Below the pieces are notes generated by a model. That model was given only the letters and a program-made list of their open reading frames with translations, ran no database searches and had not been told where the DNA came from. Of a stretch of 64,000 nucleotides of DNA, positions 33,610 to 42,951 are shown piece after piece. This DNA comes from Anaerosphaera multitolerans (lineage in GTDB: Bacteria > Bacillota > Clostridia > Tissierellales > Peptoniphilaceae). Each line of letters opens with the position of its first letter. The first letter of the stretch is position 1. The translations under genes were made by a program, and so were the position numbers. The stretch is from contig NZ_RLIH01000001.1 in assembly GCF_004006535.1 (NCBI RefSeq), positions 62,001 to 126,000 of the forward strand, read 5' to 3'.

Positions 33610-34815
33610 CTACTGATTTGTTAACTTTCTATATTCCTTTAAAGCTATTCCTAAAATCTCAATAGCTCTCTTTAAATCCTTTTGATTAATTACATATGCA
33701 AGTCTTACTTTACTCTTTCCTTCATTGGAATCATGATAAAAACCGTCTGCCGGAGCAATCATTATAGTCTCTCCATCTACGTCAAATTCAGTAAGCAACC
33801 ACATTGCAAAATCATCGGCATCTTTTATTGGAAGATCGGGCATAATGTAGAAAGCCCCCTCAGGCTTGTAAACTTTTACTCCCTCTATTTTCTTTAATTC
33901 CTCGTAAATTAAATTTCTGCGTTTTTCATACTCTTCATTTACTTCTTTAAAGTAACTTTCATCTACATTATAAAGAGCTGTTGCTCCTATTTGATCAATA
34001 GTTGAAACTGCAAGTCTTCCAGTGGCAAGTTTTATTACCTCTGTCATCAATTCCTGATTTTTGCAGATTAATGAACCTATTCTTGCTCCACATGCTCCAA
34101 ATCGCTTAGATATGGAATCTAAAATTATCAGCCTATCTTCAATTCCCTCTATTGAAGCAAAGGACATAAATGTCTTACCGTCAAAGATAAATTCACTATA
34201 AACCTCATCTGCAATTATAAAAAGGTCCTTTTCCTTTGCAACTCTTACAATTCTTCTAAGTTCCTCTTCAGTATAGACAGTTCCTGTCGGATTGGAAGGG
34301 TTGGATATTAAAATAGCTGCCGTATCTTCAGTTACTGCATTTTTAATAGTCTCATAGTCCGGTAGTCTATAGCCGTCCTCCACCTTTGTATCAAAGGTAA
34401 CAGGATTTAAGCCACACTGTCTAAATATTGTATAGTAATTTGAGTAAAAAGGATTTGAAGTTAGGATTTTTTGTCCCAGTTCAGATACTGCAATTAAAGC
34501 GAAAACCAAAGCTTCACTTGCTCCCGTTGTAATAATTATATCTTTATTTGGATCAAAGTCCGCTCCTCTTGCCTTATAATACTCACAGGTCTTTTCCATT
34601 AATGATTTTAATCCCTTTGATGGAGCATAATCTAAAGTTTTCAAATTAGTGTTTTTTATTGCATCAAAAAATTCATCAGGTGTCTTAGTATCTGGGGCGC
34701 CTATATTTAAGTGGTATACTTTTTTACCATCGGCTTTTGCTTTATCTGCAAAGGGTGTTAACTTTCTTATTGCTGAATAGGGTACTTCTTTTATTCTCTG
34801 TGATATATTCATCAT
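33610..34815 (-). CDS. PLP-dependent aminotransferase, aspartate aminotransferase class I
   Basis: This 401-aa fold-type I enzyme has NIGAPD near the N terminus, SNPSNPTG (about residue 175), IADEVYSEF (about 205) and the PLP-binding Lys in SISKRFGACGARIG (about 240). The C-terminal KVRLAYV supplies the substrate carboxylate Arg. Substrate preference is not clear. The ATG at 34815 is 6 bases after AGAGGTG; the frame opens 3 codons earlier at a GTG within that site. Confidence 0.9.
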   Translation of the reverse strand: MMNISQRIKEVPYSAIRKLTPFADKAKADGKKVYHLNIGAPDTKTPDEFFDAIKNTNLKTLDYAPSKGLKSLMEKTCEYYKARGADFDPNKDIIITTGASEALVFALIAVSELGQKILTSNPFYSNYYTIFRQCGLNPVTFDTKVEDGYRLPDYETIKNAVTEDTAAILISNPSNPTGTVYTEEELRRIVRVAKEKDLFIIADEVYSEFIFDGKTFMSFASIEGIEDRLIILDSISKRFGACGARIGSLICKNQELMTEVIKLATGRLAVSTIDQIGATALYNVDESYFKEVNEEYEKRRNLIYEELKKIEGVKVYKPEGAFYIMPDLPIKDADDFAMWLLTEFDVDGETIMIAPADGFYHDSNEGKSKVRLAYVINQKDLKRAIEILGIALKEYRKLTNQ

Positions 34816-34827
34816 ATCATTCACCTC

Positions 34828-35802
34828 TTATGAATTAATTTTTAATCTTAAATCTTCTCCAAAAAATTTAATTGGTTCAAATTTTTGGAATACTCGTGAA
34901 AAAACTCTATCAGTGTACTTTGCCGTCAATTCATCAGGCGATAAATTGGTGGAAATTAAAGTCTTACTTCCTCTAAGAATTCTCGTGTTGACTATATTAA
35001 AAATCTCAGATGCAGTAAAAGAATTTGTAAATTCAATTCCCAAATCATCGATTATTAATAACTCACAATCAAATAACAAGTTATATTTCACTGAGTTTAT
35101 TTCATTTCTTCTAAACTTTCTATCTTCTATTAAATCAAGCATATTAAAGGCCGTTTGATATACTACAGCCACATTTTCATCTATCAGTTCCTTGGCTATA
35201 CAATTTAACATAAAGGTCTTTCCCTGACCTGTCGGCCCGTAAAACAAAAGATTCATATCATTTTTGTCCTTAAAGGTATTTATAAATCTTCTGGATAATT
35301 TAAGAACCATTTCCATATTTTCTCTGGGAGAAATACCTTCATTTTTATAGGGCTCCCTTGAAAAAATTCCCAAGTCAAAGGTATTGAAATTTTCCTTATC
35401 CAAGGTATAGCTCATATTACTTATATAATAAAGCTCTCTGGCAATTTTTGCCTGCATACAATGGCACCTGCTGCCATCTTCTAAAAAACCTGTATCCTTA
35501 CAGTCATAACAACTGTAGGAATCATCTAAATAATCTCTTGAATAATCATTTTCCAATAAGAGTCTTTCCTTTTCGCCCCGAAGGGCGTAAATGTCCTCGT
35601 TTATTTTTCTAAGTTCGTCTAGAGAAGGACTCTTTACCTGACTTCTTAAAGATTGAAAACCAAGGGAGGAAATACACTCGTCAATTTTTTTAATCTGAGG
35701 AATTTCCGCATAAATTTCACGTTTTCTATCCTCTAAATCCCTTTTGTTCTTATCTCTTTGAAGTTCATATTCTCTTTCAATTTTTCTAAATACATCCTTC
35801 AT
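34828..35802 (-). CDS. DnaI/DnaC-like helicase-loader AAA+ ATPase
   Basis: This 324-aa protein has an N-terminal coiled-coil region (about 1-85), a zinc-binding group CYDCKDTGFL...CHC (about residues 98-116) and an AAA+ domain with Walker A YGPTGQGKT (about 195), Walker B LLIIDDLG (about 250) and the arginine-finger segment TDRVFSRV. This matches DnaI of Firmicutes, which loads the replicative helicase. The ATG at 35802 follows AGGATG. The DnaD-domain gene precedes it in the operon. Confidence 0.88.
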   Translation of the reverse strand: MKDVFRKIEREYELQRDKNKRDLEDRKREIYAEIPQIKKIDECISSLGFQSLRSQVKSPSLDELRKINEDIYALRGEKERLLLENDYSRDYLDDSYSCYDCKDTGFLEDGSRCHCMQAKIARELYYISNMSYTLDKENFNTFDLGIFSREPYKNEGISPRENMEMVLKLSRRFINTFKDKNDMNLLFYGPTGQGKTFMLNCIAKELIDENVAVVYQTAFNMLDLIEDRKFRRNEINSVKYNLLFDCELLIIDDLGIEFTNSFTASEIFNIVNTRILRGSKTLISTNLSPDELTAKYTDRVFSRVFQKFEPIKFFGEDLRLKINS

Positions 35803-35826
35803 CAGTATCATCCTAAACACAGTTTA

Positions 35827-36849
35827 TTAAACATCATCATTTTTCAAGTCTTCAAAAAGGGCTTCTCTTTTCTTTTTGGCTAATTCCTCTAAGTACCCTT
35901 CTGGATATTCATCACTTAACTGTTTAAAATTGTGAAACTTAGTTTTTACCACTTTCTGCTTACGTTTATCCAAGACTTCTATATCATCAACGGTTGTAAT
36001 ACCCTTTTCTTTCCAATTCATTAAAATACGATTTACATAGCCCAAGTTGGGATTATTCGTATTTATACACTTATCGCTGGCTGCCATTACTAAATCATAA
36101 TCCATATTGTGCTCGTCAAACCAACTGTTTACAAGTTCAAAATCTCTGGCATTGTATGCCTTATTTGAGATTCCAATTCTCTCTTTCACCTTTAAAAATC
36201 TATAATATTTCTCATCATATTCCAAGTAGCTGTTTTGAATATCTTCCATTGTCCTAATATTATTTTCAGACCAATTCCTTATAACACCTTCAATATAGGG
36301 CAATTTATAGATTTTCTTAACTTCAGTGGCATACCAGAAGGCCTCTTCTATTAATTCCACAGGCATATTGTAAAAATCTCTCCATGAAGCTATTTCCTGT
36401 TTCTTAGCTACGGAAATCTGTCCTCTTAAGTAATATTCCGCCTTTGACAGCAAATCGGCTATCTTCGGATCATCTAAAATAGAATTCTGATCCACTCTCT
36501 CCTCTATTTTAGGAGCTGAATATATATTTTGAATATAGAGTTCTTTTAAGTTTAAAAAAATTATATTGAAATCATCTTCATCTTCTCCATCGTACTCCTT
36601 GGTAACAATTCCCGCTTTTTCCCAGTAGTCCCAAGCTCTTAGTACGTCAGATTCAATAAGTCCCAGTAGATCTGCTATTAAATTGTTGTCAAATTTCCTA
36701 AGTCCTCCCGATTCCCTTGCAAGTTTATATCCCATTAAATAAACTTTCACAAAGTTTCCGTCGGCTCCTGGCATATAGTCATTTATAAAAATATTTTCAA
36801 TAGGTGTATCACCTAAATCCATACTTAATTTCTTTAACTTGAAATACAT
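35827..36849 (-). CDS. DnaD/DnaB-domain primosome protein
   Basis: This 340-aa protein has an N-terminal winged-helix-like region (about 25-100) and a DnaD domain (about 120-200; the helical LPYIEGVIRNWSENNI segment is the family's YxxxI-like motif), with a second, weaker repeat in the C-terminal third (NPNLGYVNRILMNWKEKGI). Such proteins remodel the origin and recruit helicase with DnaI. It is 24 bases upstream of the loader gene. It overlaps the GNAT gene by 16 bases. Confidence 0.85.
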   Translation of the reverse strand: MYFKLKKLSMDLGDTPIENIFINDYMPGADGNFVKVYLMGYKLARESGGLRKFDNNLIADLLGLIESDVLRAWDYWEKAGIVTKEYDGEDEDDFNIIFLNLKELYIQNIYSAPKIEERVDQNSILDDPKIADLLSKAEYYLRGQISVAKKQEIASWRDFYNMPVELIEEAFWYATEVKKIYKLPYIEGVIRNWSENNIRTMEDIQNSYLEYDEKYYRFLKVKERIGISNKAYNARDFELVNSWFDEHNMDYDLVMAASDKCINTNNPNLGYVNRILMNWKEKGITTVDDIEVLDKRKQKVVKTKFHNFKQLSDEYPEGYLEELAKKKREALFEDLKNDDV

Positions 36850-37442
36850 TTTACCACCTCATTAAAAGCATTTCTATATAGAACCATCTTATCTGTATAA
36901 TAAAATTTTACACCTAAAAAATCTCTAAAACAATTCTTTAAATTTTCATCTTCATTAAAATCAACATCTCCGTTTTCATAAAGGCGCATAAAGGACCCTG
37001 TTTTTTCAAAACCCATTTTTTTATATAATAAAATAGCTCGTTTATTGTATCTTGCAACTTCTAAATACAACTTTTCAAAGTTGCACTCGTAAAAATAATA
37101 TTTTAACATTCTAAACAGAGCTTCTTTTCCAAATCCTTTTTCAATTTTGCCAGGTTCTATTACAATGCCAAGCACTGCCCTTTTCTTTCTTTCATTAATG
37201 CTTTTAAAGCTGAGGTAACCTATGGGAGTATCCTTTAAAAAAATAGTAAAGTACTTACTTCTAAAACTTCCCGTCTTCCATAAAAACCAATCTTTTATTT
37301 CCTTTTCAGTACTTTCGTCAAAATTATAATCCGCATACAATGAGCTTTTATGTTTCTCCCAATCTTTAAATTTAAAGACATCTTGAAGTTTCATTTCCTC
37401 AAATCTAAGATTTTCACTGTAAATAACCTTAACACTTCCCAA
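36834..37442 (-). CDS. GNAT-family N-acetyltransferase (RimJ/RimL-like)
   Basis: This 202-aa protein has the GNAT fold with acetyl-CoA loop PGKIEKGFGKEALFRML (about 105-120) and the NKRAILLYKKMGFEKTG segment (about 150). The start appears to be TTG at 37442, 5 bases after GGAG; the only Met downstream (residue 17) would remove the first strand. It is the first gene of the leftward DnaD-DnaI operon. Target unknown. Confidence 0.8.
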   Translation of the reverse strand: MGSVKVIYSENLRFEEMKLQDVFKFKDWEKHKSSLYADYNFDESTEKEIKDWFLWKTGSFRSKYFTIFLKDTPIGYLSFKSINERKKRAVLGIVIEPGKIEKGFGKEALFRMLKYYFYECNFEKLYLEVARYNKRAILLYKKMGFEKTGSFMRLYENGDVDFNEDENLKNCFRDFLGVKFYYTDKMVLYRNAFNEVVKCISS

Positions 37443-37552
37443 TAGTACTCCATCCCAGTCTAATTTTTATCTATTCTTTCAATTTTCAAAACAATTGTAG
37501 CCATTTTTAATTGTTAGGTTTTATAATATAATAAACCTTGGAATTTTTCAAG

Positions 37553-37590
37553 ATAAATTAAAGAAGAAACTACACTTTGGCAGTTTCTTC
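37553..37590 (-). terminator. terminator of the MATE operon
   Basis: Leftward, GAAGAAACT pairs with AGTTTCTTC around a 10-base loop, followed by TTTAATTT. The stem contains the stop codon of the MATE gene. Confidence 0.8.
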
Positions 37591-38949
37591 TATTGTAGGT
37601 CTCCATTTTCCGAAATAATAATAAAGAGCCATTAATATACATGTCACTGTCCAGGAAATCGGATAGGATAAATAAATTATTTCAATCCTGTTCCAGGCCA
37701 CTAGGGCAGTATAAATCCAAATTATTCTAAGTCCGCACATGGATATTATGGATATTACCATTGGAGGTACGGCTTTTCCCGAAGCCCTTATAAATCCTCC
37801 ATAGATTTCGCTCATTCCAAAAATAAAATATCCTCCTGCCAAGTAGTAAATACACTTGGCTCCATAGTCTATTACATCTGGGGCACTGTTAAATATTCCT
37901 ATTAACTGTCTTGCAAATATTACTGCTATTGTGGAAAGTATAATTGCAGAGCCTATTACAAGAGCCATTGAAACTTTCATTCCCGACTTTATTCGCTCAT
38001 ATTTTTTGGCTCCGAAATTCTGTCCTGCAAAAGTAGTTGCCGCAAGGGCTATTGCCTGCAATGCCATAAATATAAAGCCGTCTATTCGACCTTCAGCCGC
38101 AAGCCCCGCTATGGCATCGGAACCAAAGCCGTTTATCTTTGTTTGAATAAGTACATTGGAAAGAGAAATTACCGAACCCTGTATTCCCGAAGGAATTCCA
38201 ATACTAAAAATTTCCCTCATACTGTCCTTATAAAATTTAACTTCCTTTAATTTCAATCTAAATATATTTTCCGATTTCATAAGACTGTAGGTAACTAAAA
38301 TCGCCGTTACCATTTGAGATGCAAAAGTAGCCCAACCGGCTCCTCTTACAGACATATTTAAATTCTTAACAAAAATTAAATCCAGTACTATATTAGTCAC
38401 AGCACCTACACACAGAAAGTTAAAAGGCCTTTTGGAATCTCCCACAGACCTTAGTATACTTGCTCCCATATTGTAAATTAACAGTGGAATTACTCCTATA
38501 AAAAATATTCTCATATAGGATATGGAATCTTCCATTATCTCAGCAGGTGTATTTAACATTCTAAGCAGCATAGGAGATATTAAATATCCCAAAAATGATA
38601 GAAGTATTCCACCTACTATGGATATTGCATAGGCTGTATGGATGGCATTGTTTAACTTTTTTCTGTCTCCCGAGCCGAACTTTTGAGATACTACAACTGC
38701 CGCTCCCGTAGTCAAGCCCACAAATAAACCTATTAACAGGTTTGAGATAGGACCTGTTGCTCCTACGGCCGCCATTGGATTTTTACCTGCAAATTTACCT
38801 ACTATCATTAAATCCGCAGTATTATAAAGCTGCTGTAGAAAGTTGGATAACAAAAGAGGAATTGCAAAGTAAATAATTCCCCTTGCAATTGAACCCTCTG
38901 TTAAATTTATATTTCGTTTTTCATTTAATTTCAATTTTTTTCTTCTCAT
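37570..38949 (-). CDS. MATE-family multidrug/toxin efflux transporter
   Basis: This 459-aa protein has twelve predicted helices. The paired segments FLQQLYNTADLMIVGKFAG (N half) and AIALAATTFAGQNFGAKKYER (second half) are typical of MATE antiporters, which use Na+ or H+ gradients. The ATG at 38949 overlaps the stop of the NAD(P)HX epimerase gene (ATGA); a longer frame opens 14 codons upstream inside that gene and is rejected. Confidence 0.93.
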   Translation of the reverse strand: MRRKKLKLNEKRNINLTEGSIARGIIYFAIPLLLSNFLQQLYNTADLMIVGKFAGKNPMAAVGATGPISNLLIGLFVGLTTGAAVVVSQKFGSGDRKKLNNAIHTAYAISIVGGILLSFLGYLISPMLLRMLNTPAEIMEDSISYMRIFFIGVIPLLIYNMGASILRSVGDSKRPFNFLCVGAVTNIVLDLIFVKNLNMSVRGAGWATFASQMVTAILVTYSLMKSENIFRLKLKEVKFYKDSMREIFSIGIPSGIQGSVISLSNVLIQTKINGFGSDAIAGLAAEGRIDGFIFMALQAIALAATTFAGQNFGAKKYERIKSGMKVSMALVIGSAIILSTIAVIFARQLIGIFNSAPDVIDYGAKCIYYLAGGYFIFGMSEIYGGFIRASGKAVPPMVISIISMCGLRIIWIYTALVAWNRIEIIYLSYPISWTVTCILMALYYYFGKWRPTIEETAKV

Positions 38950-39566
38950 AATCCCGGAACACCTAAATAAATGGTGGTCACCTTTCCGCAAAGTTCATTG
39001 TCCACCATTCCCTTTTTTATTTCATAAACCGTCATAGTTTCATTGGCTATTACTGATGTATTTAATACCTCTCCTGTATTTGCCTCCACTCCCGAAGGTA
39101 TATCTATGGAGATAATATAATTTGAATGTCTGTTGATTTCCTCTATTACTTTTTCAAAAATTCCCCTTACATCTCTACAAAGACCTATTCCAAAAATACA
39201 ATCAACTGTAACTTCATTTACTTCCAGAGAATCTACTAACTTTACCAAATCCTCTTCCTCATTTAATTTATAGATATTATTTGTAAAAGTCCTTAATATT
39301 TCCAGATTTTCAATTAATTCTTCACTTTGGGGTTCTCCCATAATGAAAATATCCACATCTCTTTTGTCTATTAAAAGGTGTCTTGCCAAAGCAACTCCAT
39401 CTCCACCGTTATTTCCATTTCCGCAAACTATGGTATAGGAATCATACTTATTTATCTCATTAAAAATACCCAAGGCAACGTTCTCCATAAGTAAAATCGG
39501 TCTGATCTTATGTATTTCCGTTGCCCTTCTATCAATTTCAAACATTTCTTCTCTTAATAAACTCAT
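38946..39566 (-). CDS. nnrE: NAD(P)H-hydrate epimerase
   Basis: This 206-aa protein is the YjeF N-terminal domain, which epimerises damaged NAD(P)H hydrates. VCGNGNNGGDGVALARHL (about residues 48-65) is the nucleotide-binding motif and DCIFGIG and SIDIPSGV complete the site. The C-terminal dehydratase domain found in many fused proteins is absent, so the dehydratase must be encoded elsewhere. The ATG at 39566 has GAGGAGA upstream. It is coupled to the MATE gene, an odd pairing. Confidence 0.9.
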   Translation of the reverse strand: MSLLREEMFEIDRRATEIHKIRPILLMENVALGIFNEINKYDSYTIVCGNGNNGGDGVALARHLLIDKRDVDIFIMGEPQSEELIENLEILRTFTNNIYKLNEEEDLVKLVDSLEVNEVTVDCIFGIGLCRDVRGIFEKVIEEINRHSNYIISIDIPSGVEANTGEVLNTSVIANETMTVYEIKKGMVDNELCGKVTTIYLGVPGL

Positions 39567-39755
39567 GGCTCTCCTCAAATTACTTATTATATTTTGATTA
39601 TATCATAATTTTCCACACTTTATAGGGCACCTACAATTTTTTTCTGCAATTATTCTTATAATTAGGCTATTGATTTTTATCCTCTTAATTACTAAACTAT
39701 AACTTGGGTTTAGTTTTACTAATCCTTAATTTAAAATACTTTTTGGAGCGATAAA

Positions 39756-40820
39756 ATGAAAAAAAAGATTTTTATAATAACCTTACTTACGCTTTTACTT
39801 TGTAGTTGTGCAGGACCTAAAGATCCTGAGACACCAGAAAAAGAAGTGGAAAAAATTTCCTACTATGCGCCTCTAAGCGGAGAGGAGACAGCTGAAGATA
39901 TATCGGGTAAGCCTGTTTTTGCAGTAATGCTTGACAACCATCCCGACGCAAGACCTCAATCAGGTTTAAATGATGCCGAGGTAGTATATGAATTTAAAGC
40001 TGAGGGAGAATTTACAAGGTACCTGGCATTGTATATGAAAAATGAAGTTGATGTACTGGGACCTGTTAGATCTGCAAGACCTTACTTTGTAGATACTGCA
40101 GCAGAATATGAGGCTATCTATGCCCATTGGGGAGGTTCCGAAGCGGGGTATTTTCAAATTTCAACTTTAGGAGTTAAAAATTTAGATGGAATTGCCCTTG
40201 AGGGTATTACTTATTACAGAAATAAGGAAGTAAATAAAAGAAGACCTCACGATGGTTACACAAGCTATGAATCAATGTATGAAAAGGCAGAGGAATTAAA
40301 TTACTTAGAAGACCTTCAACCTGTCACTTCTTTTAAATTTGACTACAGTGAAGATTTAAATGCTATTAAAGAGCAAATGGGCGATGTTGAAGCTACTAAA
40401 GTATCCTTGGACTTCTTTAAACACTATAACACCACCTTTGAATACACTCCCGATTCAAATTCCTACCTTGTTTTTAGAAATGGGGAAGAAGTAGTTGATG
40501 AAAGAGATTCTTCAAATGTAGTGGCTAAAAATATAATAGTACAGTTTGCAAAATCCTACGTCTCAGGTCCAAATGGTACTCTCACCGTTGAACACCTTGG
40601 AGAAGGCGAGGGTAAGTTAATTACCAATGGAAAAATAATAGATATAACTTGGGAAAAAGACTCCGATAATTCCAGAACTATATTTAAAACACTTTCAGGC
40701 GAAGAAATAATTTTAATGCCAGGAGAAACTTTTATAGAAGTTTTAGATCTAACAGATAATGTGGAAATAGAACCAGTAGTTGAAAGTGAAGAAGTTAAAG
40801 AATCTGAAAACAATAAATAA
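39756..40820 (+). CDS. DUF3048 (YerB-like) lipoprotein
   Basis: This 354-aa lipoprotein has lipobox LCSC (Cys about residue 18). The DUF3048 core is visible as VMLDNHPDARPQSGL (about 57), AEGEFTRYLALY and GPVRSARPYFVD, the conserved family signature. YerB-like proteins are surface proteins of uncertain function, with suggested links to the cell wall. The C-terminal tail is acidic and low in complexity. TTTGGAG precedes the start. Confidence 0.9.
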   Translation: MKKKIFIITLLTLLLCSCAGPKDPETPEKEVEKISYYAPLSGEETAEDISGKPVFAVMLDNHPDARPQSGLNDAEVVYEFKAEGEFTRYLALYMKNEVDVLGPVRSARPYFVDTAAEYEAIYAHWGGSEAGYFQISTLGVKNLDGIALEGITYYRNKEVNKRRPHDGYTSYESMYEKAEELNYLEDLQPVTSFKFDYSEDLNAIKEQMGDVEATKVSLDFFKHYNTTFEYTPDSNSYLVFRNGEEVVDERDSSNVVAKNIIVQFAKSYVSGPNGTLTVEHLGEGEGKLITNGKIIDITWEKDSDNSRTIFKTLSGEEIILMPGETFIEVLDLTDNVEIEPVVESEEVKESENNK

Positions 40821-40824
40821 AATG

Positions 40825-40856
40825 TAAAAAAGACTTTCTTGAAAAGTCTTTTTTAC
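40825..40856 (+). terminator. terminator of the YerB-like gene
   Basis: AAAAAAGACTTT pairs with AAAAGTCTTTTTT around a short loop, followed by TAC. It may also act leftward on BrnQ transcripts. Confidence 0.85.
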
Positions 40857-40925
40857 TTGGAAGTTTTTAATATAGAAGAATTTCAACTATTTCATATTAA
40901 GTTATATCTTCTATTTATGTTTTAT

Positions 40926-42266
40926 TTATGTTTTATTTACTTTTAACTTACTTATAAAAACACCTACTATAAATCCTATAACTGCAGCTAAAATCCATCC
41001 AAAACCAAATTCAGCCAGCGGCATCACGTTATCATAAATTTCCGTTACCGACAAAACAATATTGGATTTTGAAATTATTTCAGGCGTTGATTTTAAAGCA
41101 TCTACAAAACTTATTACACCTGTAAAAAGCATAGTAACTCTCCAAACAGTTAAATCCTCATTAAATACTTTGGAAATAAATACAAGAGCTATTAAAACTA
41201 TTGCCAAAGGATATAAAAATACCAGAACAGGTAGGGAGAGATCTAAAATTAAATTCAAACCCACATTTGAAACTAAAAAGCTAAAACCGGTAATAATACA
41301 TATAAATTGAAAATAGCTTAATTTCGGATACATTTTAGTAAAGGTTTCAGAACATGCGGTAATTAATCCCACTGCCGTTTTTAAACAAGCCACTGTTACG
41401 ATTATGGCAAGTAATATTTGACCCGGCACTCCAAAATAATAATGGGCAATTTGATTTAAGGCAACTCCTCCATTTTCCGCAAGCGATACTTTACCCAAAC
41501 TGGAAGCACCCATAAATATAAGTGAACCATAGATTAAAGACATTAAAATCAAAGTTACAATACCTGACTTTAAAGTATACTTTGCAATTTCAGAAGGGTC
41601 TTCTATTCCCAAGTTTTTAATTGAACTTATTACAATTACGGAAAAAGCAAGAGATGCAAGGGCATCCATAGTATTATAACCGCCTATAAATCCCTGACCG
41701 AAAGAATTACTTAAATAATTCGGTTGAATAGATTGTTCAAAGGCATTTCCCATAGGCGAAATAAATGCCATTATTATTAAAACGGACAAAAGCACTAAAA
41801 ATATTGGATTTAATACCTTTCCCACCCAAACCATAATCTTTGTAGGTTTTCTAGCAAATAAAAATGCCACTATAAAATAGATAATTGTAAATATCAGTAA
41901 TACCATACTGTTTTTTTCAGGGCTTACAAAAGATCTAAGACCCACTTCAAAGGCCACTGTTGCCGTTCTTGGCAATGCAAAAAAGGGACCTATGGTCAAA
42001 TATAATGCCACTGTGAAAAATAAGCCGAACTTTTTATTAATCTTTCCTGATAAACTTTGAACTCCATCGGAATCAGATATTCCCATGGCAACAGTTCCCA
42101 GTATGGGAAGTCCCACAGCCGCCATTAAAAAACCCACCATGGCAATTAAAAACTTTGCACCCGCTTCTTGTCCTAAGTAGACCGGAAATATCAGGTTTCC
42201 TGCACCAAAAAACAATCCAAACAACATTGAACCTATTATTAAATAATCCTTTGACTTTTTATTCAT
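40926..42266 (-). CDS. brnQ: branched-chain amino acid:cation symporter BrnQ
   Basis: This 446-aa protein has twelve predicted helices. The N-terminal LFGLFFGAGNLIFPVYLGQEAG is the hallmark of the LIVCS (BrnQ) family, which imports Leu, Ile and Val with Na+ or H+. AGGAGG precedes the ATG. It is a single leftward gene with a terminator from the previous operon upstream. Confidence 0.95.
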   Translation of the reverse strand: MNKKSKDYLIIGSMLFGLFFGAGNLIFPVYLGQEAGAKFLIAMVGFLMAAVGLPILGTVAMGISDSDGVQSLSGKINKKFGLFFTVALYLTIGPFFALPRTATVAFEVGLRSFVSPEKNSMVLLIFTIIYFIVAFLFARKPTKIMVWVGKVLNPIFLVLLSVLIIMAFISPMGNAFEQSIQPNYLSNSFGQGFIGGYNTMDALASLAFSVIVISSIKNLGIEDPSEIAKYTLKSGIVTLILMSLIYGSLIFMGASSLGKVSLAENGGVALNQIAHYYFGVPGQILLAIIVTVACLKTAVGLITACSETFTKMYPKLSYFQFICIITGFSFLVSNVGLNLILDLSLPVLVFLYPLAIVLIALVFISKVFNEDLTVWRVTMLFTGVISFVDALKSTPEIISKSNIVLSVTEIYDNVMPLAEFGFGWILAAVIGFIVGVFISKLKVNKT

Positions 42267-42283
42267 GGTTCCTCCTGAAATAA

Positions 42284-42320
42284 TAATAAAAGTATTTAGT
42301 TTTTCTAAATACTTTTATTT
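42284..42320 (-). terminator. terminator of the proC-DJ-1 operon
   Basis: TAAAAGTATTTAG pairs with CTAAATACTTTTA (13 bp) around TTTTT; the leftward reading continues TTATTATT. It lies between the DJ-1 gene and the BrnQ start. Confidence 0.88.
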
Positions 42321-42349
42321 TATCAGATTATTCTTTTACCAAAAAGAGT

Positions 42350-42934
42350 TTATTTAATTTTATTTTCCTTTATGAAATTAACTAAATTCCCAAATAAAAC
42401 TCCATCTTTAACCTGCTGTGACGCTTTTTCATCCTTTAAAATTCCAATCATTTCAAAGGCCAAAACCTGTGCAAAGGACGGCCCCATTGAAGTTATTACA
42501 TTTTCATCAATTACTACCGGCTCATCAACTCTGCCCTTGGTCTTTAAGTTAACTTCATATCCCGGGTAGCAAGTAAATTTCCCCTCTTTTAAAAGCCCTG
42601 CCGTATCAAAAACTATTGGACCTGCACATATGGCAGCCACAGGTTTTTCTTCACTTTCATAAACCTTTACAAGTTCCACAACTCTATTTTCTGCTGCTAA
42701 ATTAGTGGCTCCCGGAAGTCCTCCCGGAATATAAACTGCTCTATACTCGTCAAAATTTATTTCGTCAATTACTTTATCGGCAATAACTGTAATATTGTGA
42801 GCGCCCTTTACATTTCTATCACCGCTAATACTTACCAATTCAACTTCAAGTTCAGCTCTTCTCAAATAATCACAAACTGTTAAAGCTTCAATTTCCTCAA
42901 AACCATCTGCTAAAAATATAAGTAGGTCCTTCAT
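42350..42934 (-). CDS. DJ-1/PfpI-family protein
   Basis: This 194-aa protein has the DJ-1 fold with nucleophilic Cys in AAICAGP (about residue 101), preceded by IPGGLPGA, and the conserved Glu in GFEEIEA (about 15). The layout fits the ThiJ/DJ-1 branch linked to thiol protection and deglycation rather than the PfpI protease. It follows proC after 17 bases. Confidence 0.9.
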   Translation of the reverse strand: MKDLLIFLADGFEEIEALTVCDYLRRAELEVELVSISGDRNVKGAHNITVIADKVIDEINFDEYRAVYIPGGLPGATNLAAENRVVELVKVYESEEKPVAAICAGPIVFDTAGLLKEGKFTCYPGYEVNLKTKGRVDEPVVIDENVITSMGPSFAQVLAFEMIGILKDEKASQQVKDGVLFGNLVNFIKENKIK

Positions 42935-42951
42935 TAATAATCCCCCTTCAA

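Noticed and set aside
38950-38991. Longer N terminus for the MATE transporter
   Set aside because: The extra 14 residues overlap the epimerase gene, and the ATG at 38949 forms the usual ATGA overlap.
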